Part shown: piece after piece, positions 1-6,143 of the stretch | How positions within the stretch are numbered: position 1 is the first letter of the stretch | How the letters are laid out: each line of letters opens with the position of its first letter | Assembly (NCBI GenBank): GCA_934511335.1 | Contig: CAKSWL010000085.1 | Span: 1 to 8,144, forward strand | Reading direction: 5' to 3' | DNA: 8,144 nucleotides | Source of the DNA: an uncultured Cloacibacillus sp. | GTDB lineage: Bacteria; Synergistota; Synergistia; Synergistales; Synergistaceae | The notes under the pieces: model-generated | What the model was told of the DNA's origin: nothing | Database searches by the model: none | Seen by the model: only the letters and a program-made list of their open reading frames with translations | Program-made: the position numbers and the translations under genes

Positions 1-1
1 C

Positions 2-1795
2 CCGCTGCTCTTTTCTGACTCGGAAGGCTTTGCGGCCGCATATGACGAGGCCTCCTTTCCCGAAGGTTACGACGAATGGCGGCGCGCGCTTCCGCCCACG
101 GCGCGGCAGCGTCTGGCGGAGATACGCGGCCTCTGCCTCTCTTTTGAAGAGGGCGGCTCCCCGGCGGAGATACTCTCGCTCTGGTGTGATTTTCTGGAGC
201 GGGCCAAGGCGGTCGGCGGCACGGTGCGCGCCGCCGCCGGTGAGACTGTGCTCGACGGCCGGGTGAAGGATATTTCCTACGCCCTCTTTGAACTTAAAAA
301 GAAGATCAAGAATCTCAACGACATGTCGAAAGATATCGGCCCGGCGGCGGGAGTCAAACTACGCGGGGCCGATGCCGTGGCCTTCATAAATGATTGGAGC
401 CGCACGGCGACGCTGCCGATAGCGTTGCCGCAGAGCCATTCGCTGACGCTCTACGCCGGGATGCCGCCGATCCTGACGGAACACCGTTTCTGGCTGATGG
501 CGGACGTCGACTATAACAGCTGGCCGGGAATGCTGCGGGAATCCCTGCTGCTGCGCGATGATAGTAAGGCGAAGTTCAACGCCGGCGCGCGGGAGGGGGA
601 GGAGCATCCCCACCTGCCGGAGATCCGCGAGGAGCGTGAACAGAAGGAGGCGATCTTCCGCCGCCTCCTGGCGACCGGCCGGGAGGGAGCGGTTATCGCC
701 CGCTCGCTGACCGACGCGAGCAAGGATCCGGTGGCGGAGTCGCAGTTCGCCGCCGCCCTCTTCAAAGGCAGGGACCCACAAAGAGGCTGGCGCGAAGCGG
801 GGACGGTCAGTTATCCGCTGGCGGAGGCGCTTCCAGACGGGAGCGGTCCGTGGTTCCCACAGGCGGAGATCCTCTGCACGCCCCTAAGCCAGGGCGTCCC
901 TCCGATTGTACCGGAGGGACGCGCTCCCGGAGGGGAACGCCCCGTCGTGCGCATCAGCGACATCGACACGTGGCATATCTGCCCCTATCTATACTGGTGC
1001 CAGAGCCGCCTGCGGTTTGAACGGCCGCGCCGCGAGCTTTACGACCCGCGCGTCGCAGGGACGCTCTCCCATCGGATATGGGAGGAGGCTATTCAGGCTA
1101 GGGCCGCAGAGCCGGAGCTGTCTTTTCTGGGTTATGTGACGGCGAACTGGCAGCGTTTTAAAGAAGAGTGTTATCCCGCGCTCGACGAGGACCCGCGTCT
1201 TGCACGGCACGAGAGGGAGCTCAAGCGCCAGCTTTTCGGGACTGCGGCGCTGCAGGACGAGATAGAGGCGCGCATCCCCGAAGGCGCGCGCGTAAAGATA
1301 GAGACGGAACGCGCCCTTGACGGCTTCGACCTAAACGGCGTCACCTTTCGGGGCCAGGCCGACAGGATAGATCATTACGCCGGCGGCGCGGTCGTGATGG
1401 ATTACAAACTCGGGAAAAGCGGAACACACAAAGAGGAGCTGCAAGTCCCCGCCTACTGCGCGATCCTGCGGGAGGGGGGGACGGAGATTTTTGGGCTTGG
1501 GTGGTTTGGACAGCGGGACTGTTCTGTCTGCGGATATTTCAACGGAGGTTATTCTGACATCTACGCGGCTAATGGAACGAAGAGCAGGCGGAGCGCGGCC
1601 GAGAGGATGGAGGCGGCGCTTTCTGTGATGGCGGAGATGGCCGAATCCGTTAAAAACGGCGTGTACCGGCCTAAATACGACGTGAAAGCGCCGCGGTGCA
1701 TGTCCTGCGCCTTTTACGTGCTGTGCCGCAAGCGCGAGACCCGGAGCTATATTGCCGCCGAAGCGGAAGAGAGCGAGGTAAACGGCGATGAATGA
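2..1795 (+). CDS. addB: AddB-like helicase/nuclease subunit with Fe-S PD-(D/E)XK nuclease domain, 5' end missing
   Basis: This is the C-terminal 597 residues of a protein whose reading frame is open through the left edge; AddB proteins usually exceed 1000 residues, so the N-terminal ATPase part is outside. AddB pairs with AddA to unwind and degrade DNA ends and load the RecA pathway. The early part (fragment residues about 80-260) resembles the second helicase-like domain, with an NSWPG stretch near nt 512-526 and an RRLLA...RS..D segment around nt 659-715. The nuclease domain follows: CPY at nt 980-988, a GTLSH motif (His at nt 1070), Asp in GQADR at nt 1361, DYK at nt 1400-1408 and Gln at nt 1442. 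The end has Cys at nt 1697, 1706 and 1724 (C-x2-C-x5-C), which with Cys at nt 980 matches the four ligands of the AddB 4Fe-4S staple. It overlaps the next gene by 8 bases, in the usual addB-addA order. Other RecB-like nuclease-helicases are the alternative. Internal GTG/ATG codons are not needed as starts. Confidence 0.85.
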   Translation, partial: PLLFSDSEGFAAAYDEASFPEGYDEWRRALPPTARQRLAEIRGLCLSFEEGGSPAEILSLWCDFLERAKAVGGTVRAAAGETVLDGRVKDISYALFELKKKIKNLNDMSKDIGPAAGVKLRGADAVAFINDWSRTATLPIALPQSHSLTLYAGMPPILTEHRFWLMADVDYNSWPGMLRESLLLRDDSKAKFNAGAREGEEHPHLPEIREEREQKEAIFRRLLATGREGAVIARSLTDASKDPVAESQFAAALFKGRDPQRGWREAGTVSYPLAEALPDGSGPWFPQAEILCTPLSQGVPPIVPEGRAPGGERPVVRISDIDTWHICPYLYWCQSRLRFERPRRELYDPRVAGTLSHRIWEEAIQARAAEPELSFLGYVTANWQRFKEECYPALDEDPRLARHERELKRQLFGTAALQDEIEARIPEGARVKIETERALDGFDLNGVTFRGQADRIDHYAGGAVVMDYKLGKSGTHKEELQVPAYCAILREGGTEIFGLGWFGQRDCSVCGYFNGGYSDIYAANGTKSRRSAAERMEAALSVMAEMAESVKNGVYRPKYDVKAPRCMSCAFYVLCRKRETRSYIAAEAEESEVNGDE

Positions 1796-4700
1796 CGGCG
1801 GCGTCCCGCATTGGCATTCGCTTATCAAAGGTACGGCGGCGCAGATCGAGGCGCTGACGAGCGATAAATATCTGACCGTGGTCAGCGCCGGCGCGGGGAC
1901 GGGAAAGACCCAGACTCTGGCGCAGCGTTTTGCCTGGCTGTTGGCCTCCGACCCCGAGTGCGGCGCGGACGAGGTGCTGGTGCTCACCTTCACCAAAAAA
2001 GCGGCGCGCGAGATGCAGGAGCGCATAAAGAGCACGCTCGAGAGGTGGTACGCGGCATATCCGGAGGAGCTCGCACACTTGAAAAGCAGGATCGAAGGAG
2101 TCGATGACGCCTACATATCGACGATACATTCCTTTGCGATGAAGCTCATCCGCGAGTCCGGACTCGTACTTGACATCGATCCCACAGCCTCCATCATGCC
2201 CGCGCCGAAGGCCGACATTTGGTGGCGCGAATTTGCCTCAGCACTCTCCTCCGCCTCTGCGGAGCGGATAATAGCGGCGCTGCCCGCCGAATGGCGCGAC
2301 CGCGCGGCGGAGCTGATGCGGCATTCGGAATTTATCGAAATGCTGAACGCCTTCGGCCCAGAGGCCGTCGCCGAAGCGGCCCAGATCTGCGCCGAAAAGC
2401 TCTACTGCGCGGGGCAGAGCCCTGATTTTCTTTGGGAACACGACGGGGCGGAGCTAATGGCTTCGATAGATTCTCTAAAAACCGTTAAAAGGGATATCTA
2501 TGAGCTCTGGACGCGCGGCGTCTTCCCCGCGATTTTGTCGACACCCGATTTCTCCTCCGCGGGGAAGAAAAAGCCTACCAAAGCGAAGGAGAGGCTCGAA
2601 CCCTTCATCGCCCGCTGGAGCGCCGCTCCGGCGGCGTCGGAGGAGGATTATGCGGCGTTTTGCGACGACCTCTTCGGCAGCGCCATCTCGCCGCTGCCTG
2701 GGGGGAAGATCAAAGAGGCGATCAACGAGGCGCTTGGTGGCAATATCACGGAATGGCGCGACGAGACGCAGGAGCTGCTGGCGTTGGCCGTTCCTCCCTC
2801 CGCGGACGAAGATCGGGTGAACCGCCTTCTCAGCCGCGCCTGCGCCGTGGGCTGGGCCTGCTGGGACGAGTTTCGCCGCCGTGAAAACCTGCTTTCTCTT
2901 TCCGACCTTATCCGCTACGCCTCGGAGGTGCTGCGATCATCCGCCGGCTACAAGCGGAAATTCAAGCACATCATGGTCGATGAATTTCAGGACACCGACC
3001 CGCTGCAGGACGGCCTCATCAGGGCGCTCTGGGCCGCGCCGGAGGAAGAGACCGATTTTCACAATACCCTCTTTCTCGTGGGCGACCAAAAACAGTCCAT
3101 CTATCGTTTCCGACACGCGGACCTCTCACTCTTCCGCGGCTACATCGACCGCTGCCGCTCGGCGGCAGCGGAAAAATACGGCAAATATGTCTCTCTAGAC
3201 CAGAACTTCAGGACTGCCAGCGGCCTGCTGGAAAAATTCAACGGCGTCTTCGGAGGACTGTGGCGCGGTGGCTCTGAAATATTATACGAACCTCTGATGC
3301 CGCCGCAGGATGAGGATATCCGTCAAAGGCGCAACGCCTCCGTGGGGAGGCCGCCGCTTGAGCTGCTCTGTGCCGTCGCTCCCTATATTAAAAAAGAGGC
3401 GAGCGTCTCTATGGACGAGCTTCGTCTGCGCCTCTACGGAGAACTTGGGAGACGGATGGCGCGGATGTATGAGGATAAGCGGCTGGTGTGGGATAAGGGC
3501 AAGGGCGAATTTCGCGCCGTGCGGTGGCGCGACTTCGCGGTGCTAGTTCCCGCCCGCACCGAATACGGCATGATAGAGAGGGCGTTTGAAAAGCTTGGGC
3601 TTCCCTATCTGCTGTCCACCAATAAAAATTACTTTGCGCGCGGTGAGATCGGCGACCTTGTGAACCTCATCTCGCTGCTCGCCGCGCCGGATGATCCGCT
3701 TTTTCTCGGAGGCTGGCTTGCCTCGCCCTTCAGCGGCCTTTCCGCTGCGGAGACGGAGCGGCTGCTGGCGGCGGCGCTGGAAGCCAAAGAACACGTGAAA
3801 GAACTGCCGCTCTCCGCGGTCGTCCGCCGCGAGCATCCGGAGCTCTGCGCGCATCTGGAACACCTGCGCCGGACGGCGCTGCTCTCCGGTGTCTCCGCCG
3901 TGATTCTCGATATACTGCGGGAGCCCTCTTTTCTTGAAAGCTACGGCGGCCTGCGCCGGCGGCGCGTGAACGCGAATATAATCTATTTGGCGCAGCTCGC
4001 CGCGGAATACGAAAAATCTCAAGGAAAATCCCTGAAAGGCTGCGCGGAATACCTTTTGTCGGCGGCCTCTTCCGCGGGGGCCAAGGAAGAGCCCGACTCT
4101 GCCGACGAAGAAACGGACGCGATACAGATCATGACGATCCATGCCTCGAAGGGGCTGGAGTTTCCCATCGTCGCGCTGATATATACCGACAAACGGCGCC
4201 CACGCGGCGCCGGGATACAAATATCGAAAAAATACGGGGTCGTCGCAAAAGAGATCCCCGAGACACTTGCCTCCGATACGTCAGGCGGGAAGGGCGCCGC
4301 CGCGAGGTGGGAGATGAAAGAAGAGGCCGAGGCCGAAGCGGCGGAAAGGGACCGGCTGTGGTACGTCGGCTTCACACGCGCTCAGGACCGGCTGATCCTC
4401 TGCGCGGCCTATAAAGAGGGCAGCCCAGAGGCCGCCGGTAAAAAACCTCCGACGCTGCTGAGCCGGCTGATCGGTGCGGAACCGCCGGAGAATATCGCTT
4501 ATATCACAGAGCCGCCGAAAGACCTTCCGGCATACGCGCCCTACGCGGCGAAAGCGCAGACGCCGGGGCTTTCTTTAAGGATCGTGAGCCCCGCGAAACT
4601 TGGCCGCATCTCGGCCTCGGCCTACGCGCTGATCTCGTGGTGTCCGGCCTCATACCGCACTGTGTACCGCCAAGGCAGGACGATCAGCTGGACCGTGAAA

Positions 4701-5378
4701 GGTGGCGAGGGCGGCGGCTCTGAATTCGGTTCTCTGACGCACTGGCTGCTTGCGCGCTGGGATTTCCGCGCCGAGAGCCTGCCACGCTGGCTGCCCTTCA
4801 ACCGAGGCGGGGAGATATATGAATCGCTAGTGGGCCGTCTGCCGGTCGAGCTCAGAGACGAATTCGCCTCCGACGCCAAACGCCGCGATATAGGCGAACT
4901 TTTGCTGGAATATGCGAAAAGCGGTGAATGTTCCCGTTTCGCGGAACTTGCATCTGACAAGAGCACGGTTCGGCTCTTTCGCGAGACGCCATTCCGCGTG
5001 CCTGACCGGGGGACCGTCCTCGTCGGCGCTACGGACCTCTTCTGGCGCGACGCCTCCGGGCTCCATCTGCGCGACTGGAAAAGCTCGCCCGAGGAATACT
5101 CTCCCTCATACTACTATGAACGTCAGCTCGAGTTCTACGCCTATGCCCTGCACCGGTTTTTCGCGCCGCACGGAGGCGGCCTGCCCATCGATTCCGCGGT
5201 CATATACCTGCGTTCTCCGCAAGATGAAAGAAAGATACGCGTATACGGCCCAGGGGATTTTGCCGCGATAGGCGACGCGATAGAGGCGGCGGCGACAGAT
5301 GCGCTGTCCGGCGCATTCCCCGGCAGAAAAGAACGGTGCGCCCTCTGTCCGTGGCGCGCGGAGTGCGGCGCCCGGTAA
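1788..5378 (+). CDS. addA: AddA-like UvrD/Rep-family helicase with C-terminal PD-(D/E)XK nuclease
   Basis: This complete 1196-residue protein is close to the usual AddA length of about 1200. It is an ATP-driven 3'-5' SF1 translocase with a nuclease, acting on DNA double-strand breaks in the cytoplasm with AddB. Motifs are in canonical order: Gln19; Walker A SAGAGTGKT (33-41); LTFTKKAA (66-73); TIHSF (112-116); Walker B VDEFQD (397-402); GDQKQSIYRFR (432-442); QNFR ending at Arg475; HASKGLEFP (785-793); YVGFTRA with arginine finger Arg864. The nuclease domain has His985, Asp1083, DWK (Asp1096, Lys1098) and Gln1113, the full RecB-type set. Unusually, Cys952 in a CP motif plus Cys1184, Cys1187 and Cys1193 form the C...C-x2-C-x5-C pattern of an iron-sulfur nuclease, normally a feature of AddB. 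The ATG at 1788 overlaps the previous stop and has GAGGT at 1775-1779, 8 bases upstream, so translation is probably coupled. The AddA role is well supported; the Fe-S cluster is inferred. Confidence 0.93.
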   Translation: MNDGGVPHWHSLIKGTAAQIEALTSDKYLTVVSAGAGTGKTQTLAQRFAWLLASDPECGADEVLVLTFTKKAAREMQERIKSTLERWYAAYPEELAHLKSRIEGVDDAYISTIHSFAMKLIRESGLVLDIDPTASIMPAPKADIWWREFASALSSASAERIIAALPAEWRDRAAELMRHSEFIEMLNAFGPEAVAEAAQICAEKLYCAGQSPDFLWEHDGAELMASIDSLKTVKRDIYELWTRGVFPAILSTPDFSSAGKKKPTKAKERLEPFIARWSAAPAASEEDYAAFCDDLFGSAISPLPGGKIKEAINEALGGNITEWRDETQELLALAVPPSADEDRVNRLLSRACAVGWACWDEFRRRENLLSLSDLIRYASEVLRSSAGYKRKFKHIMVDEFQDTDPLQDGLIRALWAAPEEETDFHNTLFLVGDQKQSIYRFRHADLSLFRGYIDRCRSAAAEKYGKYVSLDQNFRTASGLLEKFNGVFGGLWRGGSEILYEPLMPPQDEDIRQRRNASVGRPPLELLCAVAPYIKKEASVSMDELRLRLYGELGRRMARMYEDKRLVWDKGKGEFRAVRWRDFAVLVPARTEYGMIERAFEKLGLPYLLSTNKNYFARGEIGDLVNLISLLAAPDDPLFLGGWLASPFSGLSAAETERLLAAALEAKEHVKELPLSAVVRREHPELCAHLEHLRRTALLSGVSAVILDILREPSFLESYGGLRRRRVNANIIYLAQLAAEYEKSQGKSLKGCAEYLLSAASSAGAKEEPDSADEETDAIQIMTIHASKGLEFPIVALIYTDKRRPRGAGIQISKKYGVVAKEIPETLASDTSGGKGAAARWEMKEEAEAEAAERDRLWYVGFTRAQDRLILCAAYKEGSPEAAGKKPPTLLSRLIGAEPPENIAYITEPPKDLPAYAPYAAKAQTPGLSLRIVSPAKLGRISASAYALISWCPASYRTVYRQGRTISWTVKGGEGGGSEFGSLTHWLLARWDFRAESLPRWLPFNRGGEIYESLVGRLPVELRDEFASDAKRRDIGELLLEYAKSGECSRFAELASDKSTVRLFRETPFRVPDRGTVLVGATDLFWRDASGLHLRDWKSSPEEYSPSYYYERQLEFYAYALHRFFAPHGGGLPIDSAVIYLRSPQDERKIRVYGPGDFAAIGDAIEAAATDALSGAFPGRKERCALCPWRAECGAR

Positions 5379-5387
5379 ATCTTTTTT
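5353..5387 (+). terminator. candidate terminator overlapping the addA stop codon
   Basis: GGCGCGC at 5353-5359 can pair with GC at 5365-5366 and GCGCC at 5368-5372. This makes a 7-bp GC stem with one bulged G and a 5-base loop. A run of six T follows at 5382-5387. The gap of 9 bases between stem and T run is longer than ideal, and the stem lies inside coding sequence, where ribosomes would interfere. It is therefore a weak candidate. Confidence 0.25.
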
Positions 5388-5442
5388 AGGTAATTTTATG
5401 CAAAATGACAAAATTAAAAATATGCCAAAGCTGCCGCACTCA

Positions 5443-5482
5443 AAGAGGCCAGGGTGGTCGGCCGGCCTCTTCGACAATTTTT
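5443..5482 (+). terminator. candidate rho-independent terminator of the addBA operon
   Basis: AAGAGGCC at 5443-5450 and GGCCTCTT at 5464-5471 form a perfect 8-bp inverted repeat around a 13-base loop. TTTTT follows at 5478-5482, six bases after the stem. It lies 65 bases past the addA stop, where termination is expected before the new promoters. The large loop and the gap before the T run lower confidence. Confidence 0.45.
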
Positions 5483-5608
5483 ACTTTCAACAAAAAAGAG
5501 GGGACGGGCTGCTTAAAAAACGCATTAGGCTGTCAAAAGCCAAAAAATTAACTCAATTTTCTGTTAAATGTAAAGTACGTCCGGCAGTTGAGGCACTGAA
5601 ATAGCCCC

Positions 5609-5637
5609 TTGACAGGGCCTTCGCAGATGCCTATATT
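5609..5637 (+). promoter_or_regulatory. sigma-70-type promoter P1 upstream of the V-ATPase operon
   Basis: TTGACA at 5609-5614 is a perfect -35 consensus. After exactly 17 bases comes TATATT at 5632-5637, a 5/6 match to the -10 consensus. Transcription would start near 5643-5645, giving a leader of about 165 bases before the TTG start at 5808. A small GCCC/GGGC inverted repeat (5604-5607 and 5615-5618) brackets the -35 box. The consensus match is seen directly; activity is inferred. Confidence 0.6.
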
Positions 5638-5643
5638 TACATA

Positions 5644-5661
5644 CTTTTTTCCGTAAAAAAG
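5644..5661 (+). repeat. C-T6 / A6-G hairpin at the probable P1 start site
   Basis: C plus six T at 5644-5650 is perfectly complementary to six A plus G at 5655-5661, with the 4-base loop CCGT. A transcript from P1 would carry this weak stem at its extreme 5' end. The pairing is seen in the sequence. Any role, such as stabilising the 5' end or allowing slippage on the T run, is inference. Confidence 0.5.
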
Positions 5662-5687
5662 CCATTAAAAATAACAAAAACTTGCCT

Positions 5688-5713
5688 TATAAAATGATTC
5701 ATGATATTTTATA
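5688..5713. repeat. AT-rich inverted repeat between the two promoters
   Basis: TATAAAAT at 5688-5695 and ATTTTATA at 5706-5713 are perfect 8-base inverted copies with a 10-base spacer. The repeat ends 14 bases upstream of the -35 box of P2 and lies downstream of P1. It could be an operator, an upstream element for P2, or a chance palindrome in AT-rich DNA. I do not recognise a known regulator's site in it. Confidence 0.4.
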
Positions 5714-5727
5714 GTAATGTGTGAAAA

Positions 5728-5756
5728 TTGACGCAATTTAAAAATACGGTTAAAAT
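5728..5756 (+). promoter_or_regulatory. sigma-70-type promoter P2 of the V-ATPase operon
   Basis: TTGACG at 5728-5733 (5/6 match) is followed after 17 bases by TAAAAT at 5751-5756 (5/6 match). The start site would be near 5762-5764, leaving a leader of about 45 bases before the TTG start. Very AT-rich DNA lies immediately upstream, as is common for strong promoters. This start site also argues against translation from the GTG at 5763. Confidence 0.65.
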
Positions 5757-5793
5757 CATACGGTGTATTATGTGCGACCCTATGATTATGGAG

Positions 5794-5804
5794 GGGAGGT
5801 GATC
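5794..5804 (+). promoter_or_regulatory. strong ribosome binding site that selects the TTG start at 5808
   Basis: GGGAGGTGATC is an extended match to the complement of the 16S rRNA 3' end. The GGGAGG core ends at 5799, 8 bases before the TTG at 5808. The next in-frame ATG, at 5820, is 20 bases away and too distant. The upstream GTG at 5763 lies before this site and falls at the predicted P2 start. Confidence 0.8.
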
Positions 5805-5807
5805 TTA

Positions 5808-6143
5808 TTGGCAGAGAATATGGCACAGGAGATCAGGGATCAGGAGGCTCTTGCAAAGAGTATCGTTTCAAATGCTAAAGCCGAGGGCGCGAAGATGATC
5901 GCTGCGGCACAGGCAGACGCGGAACAGTCTGTCAAAAGCACAAAACAGCAATGTCACAGACAGTGGCGCGAACGTGTCGCCGCCGCGGAAAAAGACGCGG
6001 AGGCCAAAGCGCGGGAGATAACCGCAAGGGGCGAGGCTGAGGCGAAGGCATTCTATGAAAAGAAGAAAAACGAAACAGACGGAGTTGCAAATTGGCTGGT
6101 TAGAGAGGTGATGTCGGCTTATGGCTCTCGCCGAGATGTGTAA
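5808..6143 (+). CDS. V/A-type ATPase peripheral-stalk subunit (H/G type)
   Basis: This small 111-residue protein is rich in Ala, Glu and Lys, with no Pro after the start, as expected for one long coiled coil. It ends in a short hydrophobic segment (VANWLVREVM). This is the form of the archaeal-type V-ATPase stalk subunit called H, or G in Thermus. That subunit pairs with subunit E to hold the catalytic head still while the rotor turns, and it contacts the cytoplasmic part of subunit I. The gene stands directly before subunit I, its common place at the head of such operons, and overlaps it by 23 bases. I chose the TTG at 5808 because of the strong Shine-Dalgarno sequence 8 bases upstream. Low sequence complexity means other coiled-coil stalk proteins cannot be excluded on sequence alone; the neighbour makes the assignment likely. 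Confidence 0.8.
   Translation: MAENMAQEIRDQEALAKSIVSNAKAEGAKMIAAAQADAEQSVKSTKQQCHRQWRERVAAAEKDAEAKAREITARGEAEAKAFYEKKKNETDGVANWLVREVMSAYGSRRDV

Larger units (their letters stand above)
5379..5807. other. AT-rich intergenic region between the add genes and the V-ATPase operon
   Basis: This 429-base stretch has no convincing gene. Its G+C content falls sharply compared with the genes on both sides: 27 of 120 bases in 5641-5760 are G or C. It contains a candidate terminator at its left end, two sigma-70-like promoters, a short hairpin, an AT-rich inverted repeat and the ribosome binding site of the first ATPase gene. A 68-codon open frame at 5398-5604 crosses the terminator-like stem and is not supported as a gene. 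Confidence 0.85.

Noticed and set aside
1331..2129. Overlapping minus-strand frames across the addB/addA junction.
   Set aside because: They are antisense shadows of two well-supported genes, low in domain signal and with no promoter or ribosome binding site seen.
3543..4220. A 225-codon minus-strand frame opposite addA.
   Set aside because: It lies opposite the region leading into helicase motif V, has shadow-like composition and no support of its own.
5528..5541. Small GGCT/AGCC hairpin flanked by A-rich runs, readable as a minus-strand terminator.
   Set aside because: The stem is only four base pairs, and no minus-strand gene is present that would need terminating.
5398..5604. A 68-codon open frame with many Lys/Arg codons downstream of addA.
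   Set aside because: It has only a weak AGG upstream, runs straight through the terminator-like stem-loop, shows no recognisable domain, and ends just before the P1 -35 box. Its composition is that of AT-rich spacer read as codons.
5604..5618. GCCC/GGGC inverted repeat around the P1 -35 box as an operator or terminator.
   Set aside because: Four-base arms are too short to support a call by themselves and no T run follows; it is noted only in the P1 entry.
5770..5802. Ten-codon leader ORF (MCDPMIMEGR) ending within the Shine-Dalgarno of the stalk gene.
   Set aside because: It has no ribosome binding site, starts only a few bases into the P2 transcript, and shows no run of regulatory codons. 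Chance is the simplest explanation.
5763..5807. Upstream GTG extension of the stalk-subunit gene by 15 residues.
   Set aside because: The GTG coincides with the predicted P2 transcription start, has no ribosome binding site, and would place the strong Shine-Dalgarno inside the gene.
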